Positions 20,095 through 32,445 are shown, counted from the stretch's first letter. The stretch: DNA of 64,000 bases from Cephalopachus bancanus (GCA_027257055.1 JAPVLO010000044.1:1984001-2048000); one strand, 5' to 3'. Translations and numbers: made by a program. The notes: a model not told the origin generated them from the sequence alone.

Positions 20095-21390
20095 TTCAAT
20101 ACCTTATATACCTAAAAAAAGTGTTTATTACTTCATTACATTGGATTGATAGTTTGGCTGTGTATAAAATTCAAAATTTCTCTCCAAATTTTAAAGCCAC
20201 TGTTCCATTGGCTTCCAGTGTTGCTGAGAAAAAGTCTACTGCCTCATCACCGCCAGACACTGCAAAAACCCTGTCAAGGGTAATGTCTCTCTTTTGCACA
20301 GCAAGCAAAATCAACTTTATCTTAGCCACAGTTGGTCATATTTGAAGAACCAGATTCCTTATACATGTGACCTCGATTTTTGTTGCTGTTGTTGGTTTTT
20401 GTTTTCTCTTTGGAAGATTTTGGGCTTTTCTCTCTATTTCTGGTTCTCTGAAGTTTCAGGATGATACCTCTTGTGGTGGTTGGTTGTTAATTTGTTCTTT
20501 TAGGCACTCAGTGAGACCTTTCAATGAGAATACCAAAGTCTTTGGTTTCTGGAAAATTTTCTTGTATTATTTCTTTAATAATTTCCTCCTCTCAGTATCC
20601 TTTTCTTTTCTTTTCTTTTTTGGTCTCCAGAACATCTATTATTCAAATGACAGAAACCTGAAATAATCCACCCATTTTCTAGTTATTTCTTTGCCATCTT
20701 TCATTCTTTCTACCTTTTTCTTGTTCTCTGAGTGTTCCATTTTATTGTTTTGTGTTTCTATTTCATGGGTGTGTATCTTTTCTTATCTGAGTATAGCAGA
20801 AGCTGTAGTGCCCACTGATGTCTCTTCTTCTAGTGCCAACTTCCCATTGCCTAAGGTCAGTGATACCCAAGTAGTAAAACACTAATGATTTGTTACTGTT
20901 AGTTGCACTTTCAACTTCTATAGTATGTCATAAAATTATTTTGATGATGGGAAAAGTTGATTTCTTTATCAATCTCCCCAAATAATAAACATTCCATCTC
21001 TTTCTGGGCAGAGTGAGAAGTGACTCCTGCCTAGGGATGGTGGGAGCAGGAACCTAGAGGTCTGACAGATTCTAATTCAGACTTTTCATCAATCCTCCTG
21101 GTTTTAGTCTTCCCTGAGTTCCCACCTCTCCAAGAGTCTTTCCAAGATACCATTTCTCAGAATGGCTCATCTCTTTGCTTCCTTTCCTCCAGGCCTAGAT
21201 TTCAATTAATCTTAATTGACTTTCTCACTAGTCTCCAAAATTTTGATGATATCTGTCATTTGTTCTCTGTTCCTCTTCTGTTCTTTTTGGTACTATGGGT
21301 TTGTATCTTTTTTATTTTTATTTCTTGACTGTCATTTCAGAAATGAGTAGAGCAAAACATCTGTGTTGAATCCACCATGAACTCTCATTT
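20095..21390. mobile_element. Old LINE-like repeat, interrupted
   Basis: 'ttggattgatagtttggctg' with 'tataaaattcaaaatttctc', then 'ccattggcttccagtgttgc' and, past an intruding block, 'atgtgacctcgattttt' and 'ttcttgtattatttctttaa' follow a T-rich repeat order I recognise from mammalian genomes, probably L1-derived. The 104-bp block at 20252-20355 breaks this order. No ORF survives. Confidence 0.5.
20252..20355 (+). repeat. 104-bp duplicated block, copy Y
   Basis: The copy of 18992-19095 that sits inside the LINE-like repeat between the 'gctgagaa...tctactgcc' part and the 'tgtgacctcg' part. No clear target-site duplication or A-tail flanks it. Confidence 0.9.
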
Positions 21391-21481
21391 TGCTTATTTT
21401 TATAGTCAGTCTATTTATGGTATGCAATATTGGTTTTCCAATTTGGGCAATGATAAAAAGTTTTCTTTTAAATATATATGT

Positions 21482-21795
21482 GACCGGGATCAGTGCCTCA
21501 GCCTGTCATCCCATGCTTTGGGAGGCCAAGGTGAGTGGATTGCCTGAGCCCACGGGTTCAAGACCCGCCTAGGCAACTTGGCGAGACCTCATCTCTACAA
21601 TAAATAAAAAATTAACCGGGTGTGGTAGCACACGTCTCTAGTTTCAGCTACTTGGAAGGCTGAGGTGGAAGGATCGCCGGAGCCTAGCAGGTCGAGACTG
21701 CAGTGGCCGGGAGCAGCCACTGCACTCCAGTCTGGGTGACAGAGTTAGACTCCAACTAAAAAAATAAAATTAAATAAATAAATAAATAAATATGT
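21482..21795 (+). mobile_element. Alu SINE with (AAAT)n tail
   Basis: Young-lineage Alu: 'cctcagcctgtcatccc', 'gggttcaagacccgcc' and 'gtggccgggagcagccac' (hairpin with one mismatch). The tail has become (AAAT)n; the target duplication 'aaatatatatgt'/'aaataaatatgt' is approximate. Confidence 0.94.
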
Positions 21796-22670
21796 TATTT
21801 TTCCCACAAATAAATTAAGTGTAGGGTATGGTCAAAATCATGGATGGTATGAAGAAAATGTCAGAAATTTGAGATTTGCTGAATCAAAACATCATATTCT
21901 CTTGCTGTGACACATGAGACAGAAGTATCTGTGTTGGGTTTTCTTCTTGGACATCTCTGGAATGGACACTGACTCAGATGCAAAGTCAGAGATGGCAACA
22001 ATGTTCCAGGAGTCAAGGTCAGAGTAGGTCTGGGAATGTGTGACCCTTACAAGTTTACCCAAGGCTAATGTCCAGATGGTCCCATGGGAAAGGGAGTTGG
22101 AGTTTGGAGCACAGCCAAAGTGAGTGAAGGTGGTTCTAACTATTTATAAGCGGTCACTTCCTGGTCATCTGGCCCAAGGGTCAGCATGGTCCCAGCCTCA
22201 ATGTGATCCATTCATTGGGAAAAGGAAGGATATGCCCAGGGTCCTGCTAGTAATACACTTGGGACACATTCAAGGATCAGAGTGGAGAGGTAACACTGGG
22301 GCTGCTTCTGAGGAGACCTGGTACTTCTTCATCAACCACCCCGATGGGCCAGGCAACTGAACAGTGAAGATGGAAGATGCTCATCACATCCAATTCCTGA
22401 GAGGCCTTTCACACTTCATTTCGACCAGCATCTCAGGCACACTGGATTGCTCCTGCCCCCTCTGCCAGCAGAGAACCCCAGTGTGTGAGGTGAGACTGAT
22501 CTCCTTTCTCAGTTGCTGCCCTTCAAAACTTCAGCAGGGTGGAAATGGGCCATTTCACCTCTACCCTGTGTTGAGTAGATGTCCAGAAGTGGAAGGCGGG
22601 CTAGAGATCTGCTTGTGCTGTTTGGGCATGTGGTGGTGCGATTAAGGGGCATTGATTAGTCTTTGTGTCT
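21796..22670. other. Unique noncoding stretch
   Basis: No repeat family or exon recognised; open frames of 78-93 codons show no motif. Confidence 0.45.
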
Positions 22671-22910
22671 AATGAAAGGAAATCATTCCCGCAGCTGCTG
22701 AGGTCCTGGCTGCTGATTGCCTGGGGGTTATTTGTTTATTTAAGTGAACAAAGTAATGGACAGTGGAGATGTCTGGAAATTGCCTGGGTTTGTTCCCTTT
22801 TTTGCTTACCTGTCCCTCCTGGGCACCATTACTCTCGAGCTCCTACTGCGAGGCTGATTTTGCCAATCTATCTCTGTTAGGTTAAATCAATCCGCTCCAA
22901 GGCTGGTTAG
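22671..22910. promoter_or_regulatory. Weak candidate conserved noncoding block
   Basis: Repeat-free, with 'ttatttgtttatttaagtga' (forkhead-like core) and CpG-containing words 'gagctcctactgcgaggc' and 'aatcaatccgctcc'. Suggestive texture only. Confidence 0.22.
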
Positions 22911-23399
22911 TGGGAGTGAAGAGAAAAGGGTTTCTTGATCTTTAGGCAGAAGCTGGGGACCCAGGGAGGAAGTCTAGTCTTGGGACCTGGGTTCTACCTT
23001 AAGGGTAAGTAACTTGACTTTCCTAGCCCCCACACAACTGAGCCCAAGCACCAGGCAATTAAATGTGACACCTATGAGATAATTCCAACTCCAGCAACAA
23101 TCTGATCACAATGTGTGCTCACCCACTCACCGCCCATGCAGGAACTGTCCAGTTGAGCCCAGTCAATACCCAGGTATGGGAAAGAGAATAATAAGTCATC
23201 ACCATTGCTTTTAAGAATGCATCAGTGGATAACCGGAACACAAACAGGTGTACCACTGAAATGGGATGATTCATTTCCTGGAGGAAAGATCCAGAATCCT
23301 CTCTCTTCTTCGTTTTCTCTTCTCCCATCTGAGAGATCTGTCCCATAGAGACTTGTCTAGTTACTTGAACTTGATGCATGAATTCCTTCTATGCATTTG
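22911..23399. other. Unique noncoding stretch
   Basis: Nothing recognised. Confidence 0.45.
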
Positions 23400-23407
23400 C
23401 ATGTTTC

Positions 23408-23712
23408 TTTCTTTATTTATTTCTTTTTGAGTCAGAATCTCACTCTGTTGCCCAGGCTGGAGTGCAGTGACACACTCATGGCCACCACGTCCTCGATCTG
23501 CTGGGTTCAGGCGATCCTTCTGCCTCAGCCTTCCAAGCAGCTGGAACTACGGGTGCATGCCACAATGCCTGGCTAATTTTCTTTGTGATTTATTATAGAG
23601 ACAAGGTCTCTCCATGTTGTTCAGGCTGGTCTCAAACCCCTGACTCAATCAATTCTCTCGTCTCCACCTCCCAAAGTGGTGGGATTACAGGTGCGAGCCA
23701 CCATACCAGCTG
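23408..23712 (-). mobile_element. Alu SINE, intermediate type
   Basis: Antisense Alu flanked by 'catgtttc' (23400-23407 and 23719-23726). Right arm is of the 'gacacactcatggccacc' type. Confidence 0.94.
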
Positions 23713-23859
23713 CCTTTTCATGTTTCAAAGGGAAAGATTCTTGTTGGGCTTGACATTAGAGTTATCTTTAGTGTCGGCATATTTGAATAGGTTGTATGAA
23801 TGCTGGCCAGAGATGGCTCACTTTTCAGGCTGTGTGCTTTAAAAAAAAATGATTTAATT

Positions 23860-24720
23860 TGTTTGATAGGCACCTATTGATTACCTGCCTGCAACTGTGC
23901 TGCCCACCCATAAGTTCACTTAAGGTAGGTAGAATTCAAAACCTACCTTCGAGGAGCTTTTTATCTTATGGGGGAGATGGAAATCCCAATGACTAATTTG
24001 AGGAGAGGACACAATGAAATGAAATAAATAGGCTTAGCCGGGCTCGGTGGCTCAGCCTGTAATCCCGTGCCTTTGGGAGGCTGAGGTGAGTGGATTGCCT
24101 GAGCCTGCGGTTTCGAGACCCACCTGGGCAGCGAGACCTCATCTCTACAATAAATCAAAAAATCAGCCAGGCGTGGTAGCGCATGCCTGTGATTCCGGCT
24201 ACTGGGAAGGCTGAGGCGGAAGGATTGCCAGAGCCCAGCAGGTCAAGGCTGTGGTGGCCGGGAGCGGCCATTGCAACTTCAGTCTGGGCGACAGAGTGAG
24301 ACTCCAACTCAAAAAAAAAAAAAAAGAAAGAAAGAAAAAAGAAATAAATAGGCTTGCATGATGATAGGCAAACTTGGAGTAAAAGACAAATTTGGGGTGG
24401 TGGTGGCAAGGGATTAGGGAAGATTTGAATCTGGCTTTAGGGCTTAATAGGAATCAGCCTGGCAGAGCACATGGGAAAAGGACATGCCCGACAGAGAGAA
24501 AGCCTGAAAAAGACCCAGGTGTGTAATTGTGTTCAGGAGACTGGGGAAAAAAGATATGAGGTGGGGTTAGACATGACAGGAGAGATTAGTGGGGAAGAGA
24601 AAGGGACTATAAAACACAGGAAGAAATGTGTTTGCTACATCAAAATTAAGCCTTTGTTTGCTGAAGGACATTATAGGCAGTCAACAGTAGGTGACAGACT
24701 GGGAGAAAAATACCAGTAGG
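23860..24720 (-). mobile_element. L2 LINE split by an Alu
   Basis: Left part: 'cctattgattacctgcctgc' and 'cttcgaggagctttttatct'. Right part beyond the Alu: 'gatgataggcaaacttgg', 'gcctggcagagcacatggg' and 'aaaggacatgcccgacagag'. Together they follow the antisense L2 consensus, with the Alu (24036-24340) inserted later. Confidence 0.55.
24036..24340 (+). mobile_element. Alu SINE with perfect 15-bp target duplication
   Basis: Young-lineage Alu starting 'gccgggctcggtggctcagc', flanked by 'gaaataaataggctt' at 24021-24035 and 24341-24355. The right-arm hairpin core is intact; the tail is A-rich with GAAA units. Confidence 0.97.
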
Positions 24721-25393
24721 CAATCCACAATGGCTAACGCTTCTGGGAGAGATGCTTAGCCTCCTAACAGTCAGCAAAATAGAAAGTAGAGCAAATAGGC
24801 ACCGTTTTATAGCCATTAGATTGATTTTTAAAAACTCATAAAAGTTGAAAAATACCAAGTGTTTGGAATGACGTGATGACGTGAGCACATTGTAGGACTA
24901 CGCAGGAGTTGCTGGTGGCCTATAAACTCACGAAGTCACCTTGGAGGGTAATTGGGTAGTATGTATGAAATTGAGCAGAGCAGCTGCAGACCCTACCATG
25001 GTCTTATAACCTTAGTTCAGGTCTCACCCCCAAAGAAACTTCTCTAGGTATACAAGGATGCTCACTGTAGCACAGTTTCCGAGACAGGAAACTGGAGGTG
25101 GCCTGGTTGTCCATCCCTAGAGCAATCCAAAGATAAAAATGCTGTGGCTAGATATCAAATACAAGGCAGCATTTAGCAGCAGGAGTAAGTCCATCCTAAA
25201 GACCTTGAGTTAAGTGAAAAAGTAGGAAACCAAGTGTTTTCTAACACATCACCATCAATATTAATGTAGAATATAGACACAGAAAAACCCGCATTTTTAC
25301 TAGGGCACATATATGAAATAATATGTATCAAACGTACGATTAAGGGTAACTGGGGGAGGTGAGGGGTGAGCAAGGGAATCAGAGTATGTTTTT
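24721..25393 (+). mobile_element. L1M-type LINE 3' fragment
   Basis: Follows the end of L1 ORF2 and the 3' UTR: 'ccttggagggtaattgggta', 'aagaaacttctctaggtata', 'caaggatgctcactgtagc', 'ggaaactggaggtggcct', 'gttaagtgaaaaagtagg'. Stops and indels leave no long frame. An old mammalian L1 subfamily. Confidence 0.72.
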
Positions 25394-25407
25394 AAAAATT
25401 AAAGCAG

Positions 25408-25697
25408 GGCCGGGCTCGGTGGCTCAGTCTGTAATCCCAGCAATTTGGGAGGCCGAGGCGAGTCGTTTGCCTGAGCCCACGGGCTCGAGACCCTCCCAGG
25501 CAACTTGGCAAGACCTTGTCTCTACGATAAATAAAAAATTAGCCGGGTGTAACAGCGTGCCTGTAGTTCCCACTACTTGGAAGGCTGAGGCGGAAGGATC
25601 GCCGGAGCCCAGCAGGTTGAGGCTGCGGTGGCCGGAAGCGTGCCACTGCCCTCCAGTCTGGGCCACGGAGTGGGACTCCAACTCAAAAAAAAAAACC
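25408..25697 (+). mobile_element. Alu SINE with 12-bp target duplication
   Basis: Young-lineage Alu beginning 'ggccgggctcggtggctcag', flanked by 'aaattaaagcag' (25396-25407) and 'aaattaaaacag' (25698-25709). Confidence 0.96.
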
Positions 25698-25709
25698 AAA
25701 TTAAAACAG

Positions 25710-27129
25710 AATAATTAAAATAGCAGTCCACTTACCTAGAATTGGGCTGTCTCAACTCTTTGCACCTGAAGTTAGGGAAAAAAAAGGTAAGGAAATGATT
25801 AGAAAAAGCAGCACCAAGCAGAAAGCAGGCGGTTGATAAGTGAACTTTGAATGAGTGAAGACAGCCACATGGTGTTCAGGTAACTTCATAGTCACTGTCA
25901 TTTTGGGGACCTGCACGTAAGAAGAAAGGCAAGGCATATGCTGTGAGCTCATTTGGGGGTGCAAGGAGGCTGACAGTACGTTTGGCAAAGATTTCTGTCC
26001 AGTATGGTTAAAATGACTTGGTGCCTCTAAGGGGAAGCAACCATTATCTGAAAAAGTCACTTATATGAAACTGTTACTCTTCTGACAGGGGTGGAAAAAT
26101 GAAGCATTCCTGTAATTGTATGTAAATCGGGCTTCTAAAGTGCTTAAAAAGTTTGGTGTCTTGAGCAGGCTAAATGTCACTCTCTGCAAGTTTCTTCACC
26201 CTCTTAATTTGCTTAGTAAATTCCTTTTTTTCAGAGTGAGAATTACAGTAAAAGCGGTTTATCTCTTTGGCATTCTGTCAACCAGTCCTAGGGTGCAGGA
26301 CCAGTGAAATGATAATGGATGCTATTGGTGGTGACCCCAGGCCTTCCCAGGATGTTGCAGGCATCTGAGTCATCTCAGAAAGTCACAATGAATTTCTGCA
26401 GACTTTTAGCACTGCCTAGATGTGCTGTAAACCAAGCCTTCGAGAGCTGGCTGCATGTGGTGGTATACTTTGAAATTCTATTCAAACCAGGCTTTGATTG
26501 GTCAGCACACTTATCCCTGCCTATCACTGATGACTAAAAACTAATATGCAGTAAGAATTTTCTTGCTATTTCTGCTTTTTGTCATTGCTTAATCACCTTG
26601 TAGAGGATGAAAGGTGGCCACAGGTTCTGGTCACCTTCCCCTCTGGGAGGTGGAGATGATTGTCCCTCTCTCGATGCTTTAACCTGAGACTGTAACACAA
26701 TGCCAGTTCCAGGTCTAGATTTAAGGGGACTGGAGGCATCTACCTCGACTCTCTTGTAACACTCACTCTTAGGATCCTACCAACATGTCAAGAAGTTCAA
26801 GCTGGCCCCGTAGAGAGGCCACGTGGAGAGAGAGTAAAGACCAAGCCTGTCCCTGTGCAGGGATTGGGAGTCATCTTGGATGATGGCAGCATCTGCATCA
26901 GAGGGCCTGAGCAGGAAGAGCAGATGGTCATCATAAGAATGGGTCACTGCTCTCAGCTATTAGGTTTTGGTGGGATTTGTTAGGTAAGTAAAAGATAACT
27001 GAAACAATCCTCGTTTTTGCTTTTGACTGAGAAATTATCAAAATAAGTATTAACTCATTTAAAAGCAACCAATAACTCCATTACATAAACAGTATTCTTG
27101 TTAATTTTTTTTTTAGTTTTTCAAAAAAA
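25710..27129. other. Unique noncoding stretch
   Basis: No gene recognised. 26690-26900 has words such as 'ccccgtagagaggccacgtg' that may belong to an old LTR-type repeat, not resolved. Confidence 0.4.
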
Positions 27130-27396
27130 AGGATTTGGGTAGCATTCACATAACATAAAATGTGCTATTTTAACCATTTCTATGTGTATGGTTCAGTGAC
27201 AGTAAATATCTTTCCATCATGACCACTATCCATCTCCAGAACCTTTTCATCATTCCAATTGGAAACTCTGCCCCCATTAAATGATAATGCCTAATTCCTC
27301 CCTCCCTCAGCCCCTGGCATCCACTACCCTATCTTTTGTCTGTATGAATTTAACTACTCTGGGTATCTCATGTAAGTGGAATAATACTTGTGGTTT
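27130..27396 (-). mobile_element. L1M-type LINE fragment
   Basis: 'cacataacataaaatgtgct', 'cactatccatctccagaacc', 'cagcccctggcatccactac' and 'ctcatgtaagtggaataata' match a T-rich L1 block commonly found in old L1 copies. Strand is assigned from its T-richness and is uncertain. Confidence 0.65.
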
Positions 27397-27406
27397 TAAT
27401 CTTTAT

Positions 27407-27706
27407 TTATTTATTTATTTATTTTAGTCATAGTCTCACTCTGTCACCCAGACTGGAGTGCAGTGGCACACTCACGGCCACGGCAGCCTCAGACCTGCTG
27501 GACTCAGGCGATCCTTCTGACTCAGCCTTCCAAGTAGACGGAATCACAGACGTGTGCCACCATGCCTGGCTGATCTTTTTGATTTATTGTAGAGACAAGG
27601 TCTCGCCATGTTGCCCAGGCAGGTCTCGAACTCCTGAGCTCAGGCAATTCTCTCGCCTCTGCCTCCCAAAGTGCTGGGGTTACAGGAGTGAGCCACTGCA
27701 CCCGAC
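27407..27706 (-). mobile_element. Alu SINE, intermediate type
   Basis: Antisense Alu with an (ATTT)n tail, flanked by 'aatctttat' (27398-27406 and 27708-27716). Right arm reads 'ggcacactcacggccacgg' in antisense, the direct precursor of the GC hairpin. Confidence 0.95.
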
Positions 27707-27739
27707 AAATCTTTATGTTTTGTAAAACCTCTTACCCAC

Positions 27740-28200
27740 TATGACGGTTAATGTATATGTCATTTGGGTCATAAAGTGCCTAGATATTTGATCAAACAAT
27801 ATTCTGGGTATTTCTGGAAGGCTGTTTTGGATGAGATTAACATTTAAATTCATAGACTGAATATAGCAGATTGCCCTTTATATTGTGGGTGGGCCTCATT
27901 GAATCAGTTGAAGGCCCAAATAGAACAAAGGCTGGCCCTCTGCTGAGTAAGAGAAAATTTTATTACCTGAAAGCTTTCAGACCAGAATATCAGTTCTTTT
28001 TCGTTCTGTAGCAGCTTCCAGCCTTTGGACTGGAACATTAGCTCGGCAGATTTTGGACTTACCAGCCTCCATGACTGTGCAAGCCAATTCCCTAAAATAA
28101 ATAAATATAAACTATTTATAAATCTATAGTTATATCTGTATAGCACATATTGGTTGTGTTTCTCTGGAGAACTTGAATTAATATACCCACTGTGGCATGA
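27740..28200 (+). mobile_element. Ancient LTR-type repeat
   Basis: Ordered words 'gatatttgatcaaacaatat', 'gttttggatgagattaacat', 'gtgggtgggcctcattgaat', 'cttttggactggaac'-like text, 'agcctccatgactgtgcaag' and 'ggttgtgtttctctggagaa' recur as a unit in mammalian genomes. I recognise it as an old interspersed repeat; the family name is uncertain. Confidence 0.55.
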
Positions 28201-29026
<826 letters not shown>

Positions 29027-29214
29027 GAAAGATTTTATCTTTGTATCTGTCTACACAGAAAACATTTTCTCCCTGTCTGCATTCATATGTGGTAAAGTCC
29101 TACTTTGCAGTGGGGAAAATTTGGTAAATAAATGTGATCTGCTCCACACCATTGTACTCATGAGGGCTTTTGTGTTCTGCTCACATGGTTCATGTGTGTT
29201 CATCTCTGTGTTAG

Positions 29215-29640
29215 TTAAGCTCAGGCCAGGAAAGCAGAACCCAGCTTCAGTATTAGAATGAAAGGAATTTAATATAGGGGCTTGGATTTAATATAGGGGC
29301 TTAAGTATTAGAATGAAAGGGATTTAATATAGGTGACAGAAGACTGAGAACCCACAGGGGACAGTGGGACAGAGATTAGAGGTGTAGGAAGCCACTGCCA
29401 CCTCTAGGTTGGAGGGTGAAAGGGAGTTGGGTGGATTGCCAGAGTCCGAGGTAGAAAATGGAACCACAGTAGCCTGTCAGGTGGGATCTGGAACTAGGGA
29501 GTGAAGTCAGCCCCTGTCCAGGGCTATGCCTAAGGCAGGAAGAAAGAAGGAGAAACACACTGGCTTTTATTTCCTGCCACCTTCCCACTTCCCATCATGG
29601 TCTCTCCTGGTCCTCCTGTGATCCAGAACAGACACGCATT
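29215..29640. mobile_element. LTR-like repeat with internal duplication
   Basis: 'gtgttagttaagctcaggcc' and 'aaagcagaacccagcttcag' introduce a purine-rich body ending in 'catcatggtctctcctgg', resembling old LTR-type repeats. A 30-bp unit is repeated at 29249-29278 and 29304-29333 with one difference. Confidence 0.45.
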
Positions 29641-29771
29641 CAACACTGAGATTAAGCCCCAAACCGGTACCCAATTCACACTTGACCAAAAACAAAGCAA
29701 AACAACAACTATTTTGTTTGTTTGCTTGTTTGTATATGTATATTTGTTTAAAGATGTGGGGCACAATTCAG

Positions 29772-30120
29772 GGTTTTTTGTTTCGAGTCAGGGTCTCACT
29801 GTTGCCCAGGTTGGAGAGCAGTGGCATGATCATGACGATCACAGCTCACAGCAGCCTCGACCTCTTGGGTTTAGCCAATCCTTTCCCTTCAGCCACCCAC
29901 CATGCCCGGCTCATTAAAAAAAAATTTGTAGAGACAAGGTCTTGCTATCTTGTAAGACTACACTCATGTGCCAGCATGCCTGGCTAATTTTTTGACTTTT
30001 TGTAGAGATAAGGTCTCACTATGTTGCCAGGCTGGTCTCAAGCTTCTGGACTCAAGCAATCTGCTTACCTCAGCTTCCCAAAGTGTTGGAAGTACAGACA
30101 TGAGCCACCGCGCCCAGCCA
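29772..30120 (-). mobile_element. Rearranged AluJ-like SINE
   Basis: Antisense old Alu of about 349 bp, longer than normal because the linker and right-arm segment is duplicated: 'gtagagacaaggtcttgc' (near 29928) and 'gtagagataaggtctcac' (near 30002) each follow a 'ggctaatttttt'/'ggctcatt' motif. Ends 'gagccaccgcgcccagcc'. Confidence 0.85.
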
Positions 30121-30149
30121 ATACCTTTTTAAAAATCAACATTTCATAG

Positions 30150-30340
30150 AAAATTTGAAAAAGAGTCAGACTTGGGTGTAAATTTCGTTTGCTAGTTGTA
30201 CAACGTTGAGTGAATTTTTCAGTCTCTCTGAATCCCAGTTGTAAACAAGAGTAATTACAGTACATTTCTCAAAAAATGTTATGAGATAGTGTGGGGAAAA
30301 GACCAGACCTGTAGTATGGCTTTTAACAATTACATGAAAG
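30150..30340 (+). mobile_element. MIR SINE fragment
   Basis: 'gtcagacttgggtgtaaatt', 'gctagttgtacaacgttgag' and 'cagtctctctgaatcccag' run in the order of sense MIR. Confidence 0.6.
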
Positions 30341-31165
30341 AAATGAGGGCCCCCAGGGTGAATTGGGTCTTCCCCACCTTCATTCTTAACATAAATCTTA
30401 CTGCTTTTCTTTTATATATAAATGCAAGCCATTATACATAATACCAGTACCTAATACTTAACCCATAATACATGTATTTATACACAAATACACGTAATTT
30501 TAGACATAAATACAATACATAAATATGATATCCTCCATTCCCATCTCACCCACCCCTCCCAGAAAATGCTTTAGAATTTATAGGAAAAGAAGTCTTGTAT
30601 TCACAAGTAAACAAACTTCAAAAGGATTTGAAAAGACATTCAAACGTACATTTTGAGAATAAAGGGAGGCACAGTAAATGAAGTCAAATATACATTTAAA
30701 AAGAAATTCAAATGTCCCTTTTAAAAAAAGAAGAGTCACTGGCTCAGTTGAGAAGAACAAAGAGGAGCAAAACCTTGAGCTCTGTAAAGGGGTCCTGGAG
30801 GTTGTTCAATGAGGAAAATTGTAAGAATATTCTCTGTTGGTTAAGCGGTTCCATTTTTATAATGTGTGATATGAAGCTCTGTTGATGGTAGAAAGGCTGA
30901 TTCTCCTACCAGAGGATTAAATAAGATAATGTTTAAAAAAATACACTTAGCACAGGGTCTTGAATGGAAAAAAGTGCTTTAGGATGCTAAGCAACATCAT
31001 CAGTGTGTGCATGTGTGTTCAAGTGTATGTGCACACACACATGTGTAGTTTTAGGGAGTGTAAATTGGTGTTTTTTCCTTCTGGGAGGGGCCTTTTTTTT
31101 TCCTGAACCTGTCTAACGTGACAGGAGAATCAGGCCAGTGGGGAGAGGAGGGAGGAAATGAGTGG
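30341..31165. other. AT-rich noncoding stretch
   Basis: 30410-30530 is an AT-rich low-complexity tract with TACATAA-type words. A possible MIR 3' end ('gattaaataagataatg' to 'cacttagcacagggtcttg') lies at 30915-30965. No gene. Confidence 0.45.
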
Positions 31166-31169
31166 ATAA

Positions 31170-31450
31170 AAATCTTGGCAGCCCAATAGCATGACTTGTT
31201 TTATGTGGCAATCAGCTGGAGGTGTATAACAAACGCATTCATTTTTTTCAACTTTAATAATTACAATGCTATCATCTGCTAATACTTCTCACACATTAAG
31301 ATTTTCCAGTCTGTGCATACACAGATGCCATTCATTTACATGCTGGGCATTCCCTGGAGCGGGTGCCCAGTGCCAAGGTAGCCACGCCTCACAAAGTCAA
31401 GGTCACCTGAGGTCATATGTTGCTCATGGAAAATCCTTCACGAGTTTGGG
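31170..31450. promoter_or_regulatory. Candidate regulatory block with DR4 motif
   Basis: Repeat-free segment with ATTA/TAAT cores (31250-31300) followed by a perfect direct repeat of AGGTCA spaced by 4 bp (31400-31405 and 31410-31415), the element bound by TR/RXR or LXR/RXR. The first half-site is also part of TCAAGGTCA (31397-31405), an ERR/NR5A-type monomer site. Function is inferred from motif only. Confidence 0.42.
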
Positions 31451-32200
31451 ATGTTGTCCACCGTAGATGTTTCAAGCAATAGGCTGGGAGCCCTAAGTGG
31501 CTCCTGGATATCAATAGTACAAGAAGAGCCTTGCATTGTGTTTCTGGGGCCTTTTTCTCATCACATTCCCTCTTTTAAGATGGCCCTTGGCTCAAATAGT
31601 CTAGACTAGCTTTCATTTGCAAAGGTTTGGCAAGAAGTTCTGGGGAACTTAGCTTCCTCTTGTTGATGAAAGAAGATGAGGTAAAAAGGAACTCGAGGTA
31701 CTTAAACCTCCTGGCCACCCATGAGTGAGTCCTTCCTTGTGAGGCTTCTCCCCTTCGGGTGGCTCAGCAATCCACGCCCATCCCAAACTTCAATCAGGCC
31801 AACCAATGTCTAATGTTCAAGTCAATGCAAGGCCTAGTTCTTGGTCACATATATGGACAGCAACATCCAGGCTTGGAGCTCAGAGACAGCTTTGATGCCC
31901 ATCAATTATTGACAGGCCCAGCTGTAAAAACCTAAAACAACCAGCTGTCATAGACATGAGTCTTTCATTTTTCATTTATTTCTGTACTGCTTTTTTAAGC
32001 TGCAGAATCTTTCCTATCGGAATATGACTCTTGGTGTAAGTTATCCAGCTTGACTTGAAAGCCCAAGGAGCTCAGTGTTCAGGGTAGGAGGTGAAAGGAT
32101 GAGGTAGAAGAAGAAAGGGAAAGCTGGGAGGCCCTGTGACTTTGGTCAAAGAAAGAGAAAGAACAAAGCTGGTTTAGATCAACACTGGATAGGAATGGTG
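31451..32200. other. Unique noncoding stretch
   Basis: Nothing recognised beyond scattered short words. Confidence 0.45.
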
Positions 32201-32204
32201 GTCT

Positions 32205-32445
32205 CAGGTGACATGGTGGAATAATCTTGCAGTCACAGGAACTGGCTCTAAGCATCTGTCTGGTTCTTGCCCCAGCATGGGTTGTGCCATCTCAGACAAG
32301 TCATTTAATCTTCTTCTGCCTCAGTTTCCTTATCTGTCACAGGTGGATTATCATAGCACTGATCCTGTCAAACTCCGCTGGGCTTTGAAGAGGATTTTAA
32401 TGTGCTCTGAACTAAAAAATGTGTGGAGACATTGAAGACATTATC
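32205..32445 (+). mobile_element. MIR SINE
   Basis: Sense MIR: 'gtgccatctcagacaagtca', 'tttaatcttcttctgcctca' and 'gtttccttatctgtcac', then a decayed tail. Confidence 0.78.

Noticed and set aside
24721..25393. Possible functional L1 ORF2
   Set aside because: Only the 3' end pattern is present and reading frames are broken throughout.
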